Notes: generated from the letters alone by a model not told the origin. A stretch of 64,000 bases of DNA from an uncultured Phascolarctobacterium sp. (GCA_900757795.1 CAAEPE010000020.1:1-64000), one strand, 5' to 3'. Positions 17,166-26,089 are shown, numbered from the stretch's first letter. A program made the numbers and translations.

Positions 17166-18125
17166 ATGTTGTCTGACGAAAATAAGTTAAGAATTTTTAC
17201 CGGTAATGCAAATCCTGATTTAGCGCGCGAAATTGCCGCTTATCTTGGCACTACCGTAGGCGATTCCGTAGTAAACCGTTTCAACAACGGCGAAATCCAG
17301 GTTATGATTAACGAGAGCGTCCGCGGCAAGGATATTTTCATTGTGCAGCCTACCTGCGGACCCATCGTCAACGATAACGTTATGGAGCTTTTGATTATGG
17401 CTGATGCTTTTAAACGCGCCAGCGCTAATCATATCACTGCAGTTATTCCTTATTACGGCTATGCCCGTCAAGACCGCAAAGCCCGCGGCCGTGAACCTAT
17501 TACCGCTAAGCTGATGGCAGACCTTTTGGAAACCGCAGGCGTTACCCGCGTTGTTACCATCGACCTGCACGCAGCACAAATTCAAGGCTTCTTCAACATT
17601 CCTTTTGACCATATGCCCGGCGGCCCGCTGCTGGCTGAATACATTAAAGAAAAAAATCTGGACAACATGGTTGTCGTTTCTCCTGACCTGGGCGGCGTAA
17701 GCCGTGCCCGCGGTTTTGCAGAAATTTTGAACGCACCGATGGCTATTATCGACAAACGCCGTCCTGAACCCGGCGTTGCCGAAGTTATGAACTTAATCGG
17801 CGACGTTAAAGGCAAAAACTGCATCGTGGTTGACGATATGGTTGATACTGCAGGCTCCCTCACCGAAGGCGCTCGCGCACTGAAAAAATTTGGTGCTAAA
17901 GACATTTATGCTTGCTGCACTCATCCTATTTTAACTGACCCGGCTTTGTCCCGCATCGCTCAATCCGACATTACCGAGCTGGTCGTTACCAATACCATTC
18001 CTCTTGCTCCTTCCAAGAAGCATCCTAAAATTAAGGTATTGTCCATCGCTCCTATCTTAGCTGAAACCATTCTGCGTATTTACAACGATTGGTCTGTAAG
18101 CCAACTGTTCGACGTAAAAAAATAA
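17166..18125 (+). CDS. prs: Ribose-phosphate pyrophosphokinase (PRPP synthetase)
   Basis: Transfers pyrophosphate from ATP to ribose-5-phosphate, giving PRPP for purine, pyrimidine and histidine synthesis. About 319 residues, as usual. Visible motifs: FNNGEIQVMINESVRG, YYGYARQDRKARGREPI, and the PRPP loop VVDDMVDTAGSL. The ATG at 17166 follows GGAGG at good spacing; an upstream in-frame start at 17145 would add seven residues foreign to the family. A terminator follows. PRPP is also the effector of the nearby PurR. Confidence 0.97.
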   Translation: MLSDENKLRIFTGNANPDLAREIAAYLGTTVGDSVVNRFNNGEIQVMINESVRGKDIFIVQPTCGPIVNDNVMELLIMADAFKRASANHITAVIPYYGYARQDRKARGREPITAKLMADLLETAGVTRVVTIDLHAAQIQGFFNIPFDHMPGGPLLAEYIKEKNLDNMVVVSPDLGGVSRARGFAEILNAPMAIIDKRRPEPGVAEVMNLIGDVKGKNCIVVDDMVDTAGSLTEGARALKKFGAKDIYACCTHPILTDPALSRIAQSDITELVVTNTIPLAPSKKHPKIKVLSIAPILAETILRIYNDWSVSQLFDVKK

Positions 18126-18146
18126 TCAATAATTCTAAAATCTACG

Positions 18147-18175
18147 GAGGCTTGCCTTAGGCAAGCCTCTTATTT
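18147..18175 (+). terminator. Terminator after prs
   Basis: Ten-base-pair stem GAGGCTTGCC/GGCAAGCCTC with a three-base loop, followed by TTATTTT. Confidence 0.85.
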
Positions 18176-18184
18176 TGAAAAGCT

Positions 18185-18976
18185 ATGCGTATTATTTATC
18201 TACTTCTTGGCTGTGCCATGTTCAGCACGGCTTTATTATGGTCGGGACGCTTTGGTTATGTAAAAAAAATTACCGCCGCCTGCGCCGCCGCAGCCAGTTT
18301 ATTTTTAGGCGGCGTGCTGCTGCTTTTGGCAGTACTGCCAGGCAATAGCTTTTACGGCGAGGTTATAAACTGCGGCAGCGCCAAGCACAAGCAAATTGCA
18401 CTTACCTTTGACGATGGCCCCTATCCGCCCTACACACCGCAGCTGCTCAAGGTTTTGGCAGACAAAAATATTCACGCTACCTTTTTTATGGTAGGCGAAA
18501 ATGCCGCCAAGCATCCTGAAATCGTAAAAATGGTGCAGGCAGGCGGTCATGAAATCGCGCTGCACGCAGGCCGGCACCAAGATTTATTAAAGCTCAATCA
18601 AACGGAGCTGCAAAAAAATATCGTTTACGGCAAAGAAACGCTGGAAGAAATTACGGGGCAGCCTGTAAAATTTATGCGTCCGCCCCATGGCTTTAAGGAC
18701 TGGCAGGTTATGGCTGCCATACAAAAGGCGCAGCTCACAGCCGTAAATTGGAGCGTCATCCCTAGAGATTGGACTAATCCCGGAGCGCAGCGCATTGCCG
18801 ACCGCGTCTGCTTTGACGCCGAGCCCGGAGCCATTGTACTGCTGCATGACGGCGACAGTCCCAAAAATATGGCGTCCCGCGCGCAAACTATCGCTGCCAC
18901 AGCGCAAATTATTGATCGTCTGCGCAGCGAGGGCTATCAATTTGTAACTATTAGCGAAATCACCCAAGAAAATTAA
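18185..18976 (+). CDS. Membrane-anchored polysaccharide deacetylase (NodB family)
   Basis: 263 residues. Two hydrophobic segments at about 1-20 and 27-55 anchor it to the membrane; residues 70-260 are the NodB homology domain with the catalytic TFDDGP, the zinc histidines in HEIALHAGRH, the RPPHG motif and IVLLHDGD. Such enzymes remove N-acetyl groups from peptidoglycan or other polysaccharides outside the membrane. It begins just after the prs terminator, so a weak local promoter or read-through must serve it. The ribosome site is poor. The substrate is not determinable. Confidence 0.85.
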   Translation: MRIIYLLLGCAMFSTALLWSGRFGYVKKITAACAAAASLFLGGVLLLLAVLPGNSFYGEVINCGSAKHKQIALTFDDGPYPPYTPQLLKVLADKNIHATFFMVGENAAKHPEIVKMVQAGGHEIALHAGRHQDLLKLNQTELQKNIVYGKETLEEITGQPVKFMRPPHGFKDWQVMAAIQKAQLTAVNWSVIPRDWTNPGAQRIADRVCFDAEPGAIVLLHDGDSPKNMASRAQTIAATAQIIDRLRSEGYQFVTISEITQEN

Positions 18977-18994
18977 ATTTAAAGGAGTAATCCC

Positions 18995-19663
18995 ATGAAA
19001 CTTATCGTCGGCTTAGGAAATATCGGCCGTGAATATGAAAACACCCGCCACAATATCGGCTTTATGGTAGTGGATGAGCTTGCCAAGCGTCTTGGCGTAA
19101 GCTTCGGCAAGGAAGACCGCAGCGCTTACTGCGCCGAATATCGTGCGCCGGAAAAAATTCTCATTATTAAACCCACCACCTACATGAATTTAAGCGGCTT
19201 TGCCGTAGGCGCTTACGCTAATTTTTATCATATTGAGCCGGAGGATATTGCCGTAATTCAAGACGATATGGATTTGCCTGTCGGTCATCTGCGCATTCGC
19301 CGCAAGGGCAGCGCCGGCGGTCACAACGGCATTAAATCCATCACCGAGCATTTAGGCACCAGCGAATTTCCGCGTTTTAAAATTGGCATCGGTCATCCCG
19401 AGCGCAATAATAGGGCTGTCATTAACCACGTGCTGCACCAATTTCAGGGCGAGGATAAGATTTTAGTAGACGCCGCTGTGAAAAATATGGCGGACGCTTT
19501 GGAGCTTTGGCTGAAAAATGGCGACCTGGACGCGGTAATGACTAAATTCAACACCAAAAAAGCCAAAAAAGAAAAACCGCCTAAAGAAATCAAAGTAAAT
19601 CAAGAAAATTCTGCTGAAAAACCTGCGGTCACTGACGCGGAAGGTATTGCCCCGCAAAATTAA
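18995..19663 (+). CDS. pth: Peptidyl-tRNA hydrolase
   Basis: Recycles peptidyl-tRNA dropped from ribosomes. Residues 1-186 match Pth: LIVGLGNIGREYENTRHNIGF (catalytic His near the end), TYMNLSG, QDDMDLPVGHLRIRRKGSAGGHNG. At 222 residues it is about 35 longer than usual; the extra C-terminal tail (about 187-222) is rich in Lys, Glu and Pro and looks disordered. Only 18 bases separate it from the deacetylase gene upstream, so they are probably co-transcribed. Confidence 0.95.
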   Translation: MKLIVGLGNIGREYENTRHNIGFMVVDELAKRLGVSFGKEDRSAYCAEYRAPEKILIIKPTTYMNLSGFAVGAYANFYHIEPEDIAVIQDDMDLPVGHLRIRRKGSAGGHNGIKSITEHLGTSEFPRFKIGIGHPERNNRAVINHVLHQFQGEDKILVDAAVKNMADALELWLKNGDLDAVMTKFNTKKAKKEKPPKEIKVNQENSAEKPAVTDAEGIAPQN

Positions 19664-19747
19664 AGAGGATTTTGCGGATTTAGGCTAGGCAAGCTTTTGT
19701 TTTCTTGCTACAATATACTTAACAAATAAAAAGAGGAGGTACTTCCT

Positions 19748-20359
19748 ATGAAAAAGCTTATTCTTTGCGTTCTGTTTTTGTTAATCTGCTCCGTGTGCGC
19801 CGCTGCTCCCGCTAAGAAGGTTGTACTGTGGTATCAAGTGCCAGATGCTATTTTAGAGGTTCAAAATCCCGAAAATGATATGGAAAAAGGCAAGGCTGAG
19901 CTGGAAGCCTTTATTAAAACCAATTACGGCAAGCGTTTTGATATTCAAAGCCTAAAACGCGCTCCCGAAAAAGCCTTAACCGTAGAAGACGTTGTTTTAG
20001 TAACCCGCCCCAGCTGGGTGCCGGTAATCGTAAAAATTGATTTGGCCGGAGTTGGCACCGGTGAAAAGCTGGTAGGTAAATATGCTACCGTTAAGGTTGC
20101 CTTGCAGGAAAGCGCTGCTATCGACGGCAAAATTTACACCTATGATTACGGCGTAAAGGAATATGACAGCAGTATGCTGCGCGTTGCAGGCTATGTTGTA
20201 GCCAGCGAGGACGATCCGCGTATCAACACTAAAAACGCTGTCAACGATTGCATTACCGAAGCCTGCACCTTAAACGACAAGGTAAACCGCTACGCTGATC
20301 CAGCAGCTTACGAAAAAGAAAACGCTCGTTACAACGGCGAATTTCAAAATATTAAATAA
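19748..20359 (+). CDS. Secreted protein of unknown function
   Basis: 203 residues with a clear signal peptide (KK, hydrophobic core to about 20, cleavage after CAAA-type residues near 21). I recognise no family. The mature part is mixed alpha/beta with segments such as VVLWYQVPDAILEV, VPVIVKIDLAGVG and KIYTYDYGVKEYD, which suggests a small periplasmic domain. A strong AGAGGAGG-like ribosome site precedes it, and a good terminator follows, so it is a genuine monocistronic gene. No lipobox Cys. Confidence 0.7.
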   Translation: MKKLILCVLFLLICSVCAAAPAKKVVLWYQVPDAILEVQNPENDMEKGKAELEAFIKTNYGKRFDIQSLKRAPEKALTVEDVVLVTRPSWVPVIVKIDLAGVGTGEKLVGKYATVKVALQESAAIDGKIYTYDYGVKEYDSSMLRVAGYVVASEDDPRINTKNAVNDCITEACTLNDKVNRYADPAAYEKENARYNGEFQNIK

Positions 20360-20373
20360 TTTTTAAGCTAACT

Positions 20374-20408
20374 AAACGCTCTGAAGCATCTGCCTCAGAG
20401 CGTTTTTT
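20374..20408 (+). terminator. Terminator after the secreted protein gene
   Basis: Eleven-base-pair stem AAACGCTCTGA/TCAGAGCGTTT followed by a T run. The bases immediately after it (TTATTGATGATATAAAATT) recur at the terminator near 26250. Confidence 0.9.
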
Positions 20409-20865
20409 ATTGATGATATAAAATTGAAATTTACTTTGCAGTTTGTTGTAAGGTGTAAATTTACTTTAGGCATACCATATGCACGCTAGCGTGTTTAAAT
20501 CATACTTTTTCTTAGGCAAGAAAAAGTATGCAAAAAGAGCCTACTTGCAGGTGACAAGACTTCCGTGCTTCGTTCTTGATGACGTTAAATCGAAAAACTC
20601 TTTTACCATTTACAGAGATTACGCTATCGCGCTGGACAAGTAATATAATTTGTTTACTTTTCTCTAGCACGCTTAAATTAAAAATTAGCCGTCGTTCGCT
20701 GTGCGGACGGCGGCTTTTGTGTGTATTGGAGAGCGTTAAAATGCTACTCTGCCATTGAGTGTATAGATAGGCGAAATGAGATGCTGATTGTTTTTAGAAT
20801 TTGAACATGGTATAATCTTTTTCAGCATAAACCGATAAATCGGAGTTGTTAGAGGATAATTGATT
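20409..20865. repeat. Repeat-rich spacer before the DinB-like gene
   Basis: No credible gene. About 20502-20531 is the CATACTTTTTC/GAAAAAGTATG hairpin module shared with about 10437, again followed by CAAAAAGAGCCT and a GCAGGTG-CAAG unit. 20687-20740 is the left copy of a 54-base direct repeat described separately. Confidence 0.65.
20687..20740 (+). repeat. Terminator-like direct repeat, left copy
   Basis: A 13-bp stem (AGCCGTCGTTCGC, loop TGT, GCGGACGGCGGCT) with a following TTT, then a conserved tail ending GCGTTAAA. It matches 21645-21698 at 48 of 54 positions by my alignment. Confidence 0.75.
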
Positions 20866-21522
20866 ATGAATAAGACATGGTCTGAACTAAATAAAACAAT
20901 GCAAACGCAAATCAAAAAGAAAGATACCTATGAAGCGGGTATTGACACATTATTTGATTTGCGAAATCAGTTAATGGAAACCTTAACATCATTTAATGAG
21001 GAATTATGCAGAGAAGATTTTGACGCAATTCCATTTATAAATGCAGACGGTTATCATAGTAAAACAATCGCATATTCAATTTGGCATATTTTCCGTATCG
21101 AAGATATAGTTGCACACGCATTGATATGTGAAAATGAGCAAGTGTTTTTTTCGGGCAATTATCAAGACCGTATCAATTCGCCTATAATCACAACAGGAAA
21201 TGAACTTGTAAAAGGACAGATTGCAGATTTTTCAAAACGACTTAATTTGAAAGAACTTTATTCATATGTTTTTGAGGTAAAGAATAGCACAGAGAAGATA
21301 ATCAAAAGTTTATCTTACGATGAATTGAAAAAGAAAATATCAGAAGAAAGAAAAGAATACTTAAAATCATTGAATGTTGTAAGCAATGATAAAAATGCAA
21401 TTTGGCTTATTGATTATTGGTGTGGTAAAGATATTCGAGGCTTAATACAAATGCCATTTTCAAGACATTGGATTATGCACATAGAAGCAAGTCTGCGTAT
21501 AAAAAACAAGATACATTCATAA
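20866..21522 (+). CDS. DinB-like putative metal-dependent protein
   Basis: About 218 residues, clearly more AT-rich than the flanking genes. The DinB four-helix-bundle layout is suggested by an N-terminal helix pair, a His-bearing helix (SIWHIFRIEDIVAHAL, about 68-83) and the C-terminal HWIMHIEAS motif, giving a possible His triad for metal. DinB-family proteins include thiol-dependent and hydrolytic enzymes; no specific function can be given. The ATG follows AGAGGA; an in-frame TTG two codons earlier has worse spacing. It is boxed by 54-base direct repeats and carries a foreign base composition, suggesting horizontal gain. Confidence 0.6.
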   Translation: MNKTWSELNKTMQTQIKKKDTYEAGIDTLFDLRNQLMETLTSFNEELCREDFDAIPFINADGYHSKTIAYSIWHIFRIEDIVAHALICENEQVFFSGNYQDRINSPIITTGNELVKGQIADFSKRLNLKELYSYVFEVKNSTEKIIKSLSYDELKKKISEERKEYLKSLNVVSNDKNAIWLIDYWCGKDIRGLIQMPFSRHWIMHIEASLRIKNKIHS

Positions 21523-21644
21523 GCGCAAATTCAAGTTCATCATGCAGTATGTGATGGGTTTCATATCTGCCGTTTTGTAAACGAGTTGCAAGAATTGATA
21601 AATAGTTAAATTCTATATTTTATCTGCGCGATACTAAAAAATTT

Positions 21645-21698
21645 AGCCGTCGTTCGCTGTGCGAGCGGCGGCTTTTACGTGTATTGGTGGGCGTTAAA
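21645..21698 (+). repeat. Terminator-like direct repeat, right copy
   Basis: The same 13-bp hairpin as at 20687; the two bases that differ in the 3' arm swap an A-U and a G-U pair, so pairing is kept. A T run follows. It lies about 120 bases after the DinB-like stop. Confidence 0.75.
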
Positions 21699-21921
21699 CT
21701 ACAATCCACTTTGCGGCAGCCACAATAGCCATAAAATGCCGAGCGGTGTTTACCTGGAACCACGAACACAAAAGCAGCAGCCAAAATCAAGAACGCATAC
21801 CAAAAGGAATATTAAAAGCCCCTTTTGCAAGCTTTTCCGGCACGGAAAAGCGAAAGTTTGCCGCGATTTTCAAAATCGCGAACCTTTCTTGCTTCTTCTT
21901 TCAGTTATGAAAGAAGAAGGT
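21696..21921. repeat. Dispersed intergenic repeat, degenerate copy D
   Basis: Inverted, partial relative of copy A: CACTTTGCGGCAGCCACAA, the GCCGAGCGGTG segment and a Gly-tRNA-free hairpin series (CGCGATTTTCAAAATCGCG, CTTCTTTCAGTTATGAAAGAAG) are recognisable. No gene is called here. Confidence 0.65.
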
Positions 21922-21962
21922 ATAAGAGGGCAGGAGTGCAAATTGCACGCCTAAATTACAAT

Positions 21963-23135
21963 TTATTTTAAATATTCCATAGCAAAATAAGCATATACAC
22001 CGGTGCCGTAGGGCAAAACGCTTTCATCAGGCTCAAAATCCGGATGATGATGCGGCGCACAAAGGCCAAGACCTTCATTACGAGAGCCCAAAAAGCCATA
22101 AACCCCAGGGACTTTTTCCATATACACCGAAAAATCCTCAGCTCCCATTTGCTTAGGCATTTGTACCAAAGAGTTTTCACCCAACATATATTTATAAGCG
22201 GCGCGAGCCATGTCGTTAAGCTCTTGATGCTCGTTAATGAGGGGAGCCGGTCCAAAAAAATATGTGCAGTCCGCAGTACAGCCATAAGCCGCGCAAACAC
22301 CGTCAACAACATTTTGAATTTGCTCCGGCAAAGTTTTGCGAAATTGTTTGTTGAAAGTTCGTGTAGTGCCCACAATTTCTGTCTTATCGGCAATAATATT
22401 ACTAGCCGTGCCGCCGTTCATCATGCCAACTGTCAGCACAAAAGTATTTTTAGGATCATTACGGCGGCTGACAAGAGCCTGCAGCGCCATAACAACTGCC
22501 GAAGCAGCAGCAATGGTGTCCACCCCTTCATGGGGAGCACTGCCATGGGCTGCCTTGCCGTGAACAGTAATTGTAAAACGATCGCTGCAGGCCATGCGTT
22601 CCCCGTCTTCAAGATTGGCAGTGCCATGCTCCAAAAGGTTCCAAACGTGCTGTCCGAAAATAGCATCCACGTCATCTAATTCACCTTTTTCTACATAATG
22701 ACGTGACTCGGTACCGATTTCTTCAGCCATTTGGAAAAGCAGCTTAACTGTTCCATGCAGCTCTTGCCGATGAGCAGCCAAAATATGTGCAGCTCCCAAA
22801 AGCATCGCTATATGCGCGTCGTGGCCGCAGGCGTGCATTACGCCGGTATTTTTTGAAGCATAATCACGTCCGTTCTGATTTTCCGTAATAGGCAGCGCAT
22901 CAATATCAGCGCGCAGCATAACTGTTTTTCCCGGATGGGCGCCTTTGATAATACCGATGCAGCCTGTAATGTCATCAAAAGTTTTTACATGAACACCAAT
23001 TTTTACTAATTCTGCTGCAATATGCGCCGTAGTATTCACTTCATGGCGCCCCAATTCCGGATGAGCATGCAGATAATGACGCTGCTCAAGAATATAATTT
23101 TTCAATTCCAAAGCTTCTGCTTTTATATCCGCCAT
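21963..23135 (-). CDS. M20 family amidohydrolase (second tandem copy)
   Basis: 390 residues, the usual length of IAL/ILR1-type M20D zinc amidohydrolases that cleave N-acyl amino acids or aminobenzoyl-glutamate. Zinc motifs are intact: HACGHDAH, the catalytic MAEEIGTE, the EIVGTTRTF dimer-domain segment and GAEDFS near the C-terminus. GGAGG sits inside the end of the preceding gene, 3 bases away. It is the third gene of an abgT-M20-M20 unit and clearly paralogous to its neighbour. The exact substrate is uncertain. Confidence 0.88.
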   Translation of the reverse strand: MADIKAEALELKNYILEQRHYLHAHPELGRHEVNTTAHIAAELVKIGVHVKTFDDITGCIGIIKGAHPGKTVMLRADIDALPITENQNGRDYASKNTGVMHACGHDAHIAMLLGAAHILAAHRQELHGTVKLLFQMAEEIGTESRHYVEKGELDDVDAIFGQHVWNLLEHGTANLEDGERMACSDRFTITVHGKAAHGSAPHEGVDTIAAASAVVMALQALVSRRNDPKNTFVLTVGMMNGGTASNIIADKTEIVGTTRTFNKQFRKTLPEQIQNVVDGVCAAYGCTADCTYFFGPAPLINEHQELNDMARAAYKYMLGENSLVQMPKQMGAEDFSVYMEKVPGVYGFLGSRNEGLGLCAPHHHPDFEPDESVLPYGTGVYAYFAMEYLK

Positions 23136-23138
23136 TGT

Positions 23139-24314
23139 TCATGCCTCCTTTTTCAGCGCATTCAAAGCATCAAGAGCAAACTGCGCATACAGTCCGGTTC
23201 CTTGATAAAGAATTGTATCATCCATCACAAAATGATCCGAATGCAGCGGCTCTTTATGCTGCTCATCACCTATTCCGAGAAATCCCAAAACACCCGGTAC
23301 TTTATCCATAAAGAAAGCAAAATCTTCCGAACCCATCATTGAAGGCATGGCGTAAAGCACATCGTTTCCCCACAGCTTTTGCGCCGCCTGACGCGCTGCT
23401 GTCAGTAAAACTTCGTCATTGTTGCAGCACATAGGCTCATCTGTAATAATTTCCATCGAAGCAGTGCAGCCATAAATTTTTGCTGTATCTTGAAAAAGCT
23501 GCAGCAGCTTCTGCGGCATCTCACGATAGACATTTTGGTCGTAAGTGCGAATTGTGCCGATGATTTTTACTTCATCACAAATAATATTAAACTGCTGCCC
23601 CGCTGTTATTTTGCCAAAGGTTACAACCAACGGATTTTGTGCATCGTTTACGCGGCTTACAAGAGTCTGCGCGTTCATAATAGCAGCGCTGGCCGCTACA
23701 ATTGCGTCATGTCCCAAATGGGGCGTAGAACCATGAGCGGAGGTTCCGTTGACCGTCAAAATAAAATCTGTACAGGATGTTGTTCTATAACCCGGATCTA
23801 AAGAAATTTTCCCGCGCGGTACTGTCGGCTGAACATGCAAAGCAAAGCAGGCATCCACATTTTCTGTTATCCCTTGATTTACATACCAATTAGCGCCGTG
23901 ACCGGATTCTTCACCGGATTGGAAAAGTAAAATTACTCTTCCTTGTAACTCTTGTTCGTGATTCTTCAAAATTTTAGCAGCTCCCAAAAGCATAGCGGTA
24001 TGACCGTCATGACCGCAGGCATGCATTCGTCCTTCTGTTTTAGAAGCAAAAGGCACGCCGCTTTTTTCCACAATAGGCAGAGCGTCTATATCAGCGCGCA
24101 GCAGCACGGTTTTTCCCTTACGTTTGTCGCCGATTTCTGCGAGCAAGCCATAATGATCAGGAAAGGTAGTTACCGAAATATTCATTTCACGCAGCTTGTC
24201 CGCCAAATAGGCAGTTGTCACTTTTTCTTCAAAAGACAGTTCCGGATGTGCGTGCAAATATTGCCGTACCTGACTGATACTGTCCTGCAGAGCTAAGGCT
24301 TCATCTTTAAGCAT
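23139..24314 (-). CDS. M20 family amidohydrolase (first tandem copy)
   Basis: 391 residues, M20D family, with ACGHDGH, the catalytic QSGEESGHG, and MMGSEDFAFF. Sequence is related throughout to the following gene, indicating tandem duplication and divergence. In Escherichia coli the AbgA-AbgB pair with AbgT imports and splits p-aminobenzoyl-glutamate; the same arrangement here suggests uptake and hydrolysis of acylated amino acids or folate breakdown products. Both proteins here are of the same subfamily, so a heterodimer is possible but unproven. Confidence 0.88.
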   Translation of the reverse strand: MLKDEALALQDSISQVRQYLHAHPELSFEEKVTTAYLADKLREMNISVTTFPDHYGLLAEIGDKRKGKTVLLRADIDALPIVEKSGVPFASKTEGRMHACGHDGHTAMLLGAAKILKNHEQELQGRVILLFQSGEESGHGANWYVNQGITENVDACFALHVQPTVPRGKISLDPGYRTTSCTDFILTVNGTSAHGSTPHLGHDAIVAASAAIMNAQTLVSRVNDAQNPLVVTFGKITAGQQFNIICDEVKIIGTIRTYDQNVYREMPQKLLQLFQDTAKIYGCTASMEIITDEPMCCNNDEVLLTAARQAAQKLWGNDVLYAMPSMMGSEDFAFFMDKVPGVLGFLGIGDEQHKEPLHSDHFVMDDTILYQGTGLYAQFALDALNALKKEA

Positions 24315-24393
24315 AATTTTATCCTTTCAAACATAACTGTACGGCAGCATTTTCCTCACAGAAAACACTGCCGTAATTTTTATCCATTAGATT

Positions 24394-25938
24394 TTAATGC
24401 GGAAGCATAATAGGGCCGCCGGGGCCAAGAGGAATCTCAAAGATTACCCAAATAGCCAATAGAACTATCCAAGCAATAGCAAAAGAAATAGAATACGGAA
24501 GCATATTGGCAATAATAGTTCCCATACCGGCATCTTTTTCATACTTTCTTACATAACCAAGAATCAACGGGAAATAGTAAAACAGCGGAGACAACGGATT
24601 GGTAATAGAGTCACCGATACGATAAGCCGTCTGAGTCAGCGCCGGGTCATAACCTAACAACATCATCATTGGCACCATAACCGGAGCTAAAATAGCCCAC
24701 TTAGCAGAAGCAGAGCCAATAAAAATATTAACTATGCAAGAAACAATAATCAAACCGATGACCAAAGGAACGCCGGTAAAATTCCATGTTTTTAAAGCTT
24801 CGGCACCGTTAATAGCTAAAACTACGCCTAGATTAGACCAAGCAAAGAATTTAGTAAACTGGGCGCAGAAGAAGCACAGCAGTATATAAGAAGAAACATC
24901 TTTAAAGCCTGAGGAAATATCAGCAAACATATCTTTATCATTTTTATATTTGCCGCTGGCAAAGCCAAAGATAGCGCCGGGAACAAAAAGCACCAATGTT
25001 ACCATCAGAATGATGCCTGTCATAAACGGAGATTTCGGATTGAGAACTGAATGGGTCTTGGGATCTCCCAAAACCGGGTCGTCGCCAATACAAAGCAAAC
25101 CAATAACGATAAGCGTAACAACAACGCCTAAGCAGGCTTTTTTAACGGCGGAAACCTTTTCCGGCGTAATATTGGTTAATTCCTCATCTAATTCGTACTT
25201 GCTTAAATCTTGACCGGCAAAACGCGGTACCATAAATTTTTCTGTAACAATAGTGCCGATAATGCTGAGAGCGATACAGGACGCAACCATAAAATAATAG
25301 TTAATAGCAGGAGAAGCCTGATAATTAGGGTCAAGCAGACGCGCTGCAGCTTCTGTAAAGCCATAAGCCAAGGAATCCGACATACCTAACATCATATTAG
25401 CGCAGAAACCGGCAGCTACGCTGGCATATCCGCAGAATACACCCAGCAGCGGATGACGCCCCATGCTTAAAAATACTACACCTGCTACCGGCGGCAACAC
25501 AACGAAAGCAGAATCGCCGGCAACATTGCCGTTAATACCGACAAAAATAATAGCAAAAGTAACTATTGCAGGAGCTGCGTTGCCCAAAACAGCCTGCATA
25601 AAGGTAGCCAAAAAACCGCTGCGTTCTGCAAGGCCCGCGCCAATAACACACACTAAAACCATGGCTAAGGGTGCAAAGCCAGCAAAATTGTTAACGGCTT
25701 GACTCCAAATAGTGCGAAAGCCATCTACTGTAAGCAAGTTAATTACTTTAATAGTCTTACCCGTACCAGGATGAACCGCGGAAGCGCCCATGCTTCCAAA
25801 AATTGCTGATAACACGAGGGTAATCAATGCCAAAATAACAAACAAAGTAGCAGGATCCGGCAGAGTATTGCCCACTCGTTCAACTAAATTTAGAAAACGA
25901 TCCATTAATGTTTTTGGCTTTGGTGTTTGTTCAACCAT
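24394..25938 (-). CDS. AbgT family transporter
   Basis: 514 residues with about 11 to 13 hydrophobic segments. Conserved AbgT regions are visible: the N-terminal ERVGNTLPDPATLF, GDSAFVVLPP, and the C-terminal PSLSPLFYYFP-like stretch (here TNPLSPLFYYFPLILG). Family members import p-aminobenzoyl-glutamate or export sulfonamides. As first gene of the unit with two M20 amidohydrolases, import of a substrate for those enzymes is the better reading. A ribosome site AAAGGAGTGAT precedes the ATG. Confidence 0.92.
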   Translation of the reverse strand: MVEQTPKPKTLMDRFLNLVERVGNTLPDPATLFVILALITLVLSAIFGSMGASAVHPGTGKTIKVINLLTVDGFRTIWSQAVNNFAGFAPLAMVLVCVIGAGLAERSGFLATFMQAVLGNAAPAIVTFAIIFVGINGNVAGDSAFVVLPPVAGVVFLSMGRHPLLGVFCGYASVAAGFCANMMLGMSDSLAYGFTEAAARLLDPNYQASPAINYYFMVASCIALSIIGTIVTEKFMVPRFAGQDLSKYELDEELTNITPEKVSAVKKACLGVVVTLIVIGLLCIGDDPVLGDPKTHSVLNPKSPFMTGIILMVTLVLFVPGAIFGFASGKYKNDKDMFADISSGFKDVSSYILLCFFCAQFTKFFAWSNLGVVLAINGAEALKTWNFTGVPLVIGLIIVSCIVNIFIGSASAKWAILAPVMVPMMMLLGYDPALTQTAYRIGDSITNPLSPLFYYFPLILGYVRKYEKDAGMGTIIANMLPYSISFAIAWIVLLAIWVIFEIPLGPGGPIMLPH

Positions 25939-26018
25939 AATATCACTCCTTTAAATGGTGCATGAGGATCTGTGCAAACCTTAAATTTTTGTTTCACTTC
26001 TCCAAAAACCTCATACAC

Positions 26019-26040
26019 AAATAAGCAGATGTGCTTATTT
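26019..26040. promoter_or_regulatory. Candidate operator in the abgT leader
   Basis: A perfect palindrome with 9-bp arms (AAATAAGCA, GATG, TGCTTATTT) lies about 25 to 45 bases downstream of the abgT -10. It could bind a repressor or act as an mRNA hairpin. Confidence 0.5.
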
Positions 26041-26060
26041 ATAGGTTTTAATACTCTTTT

Positions 26061-26089
26061 AATTTATCATAAAAAAACAAACTTGTAAA
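26061..26089 (-). promoter_or_regulatory. Possible promoter of the abgT-M20-M20 unit
   Basis: On the minus strand TTTACA (26084-26089), 17-base spacer, TAAATT (26061-26066). The rest of 25939-26250 is AT-rich with a 12-bp palindrome TATGTATACATA near 26106. Confidence 0.5.

Noticed and set aside
20576..20758. A 60-codon open frame before the DinB-like gene
   Set aside because: No ribosome site, runs through a terminator-like repeat, and has no protein-like composition.
21679..21954. A 91-codon frame after the DinB-like gene
   Set aside because: It reads through the degenerate repeat copy D and its hairpins; no ribosome site.
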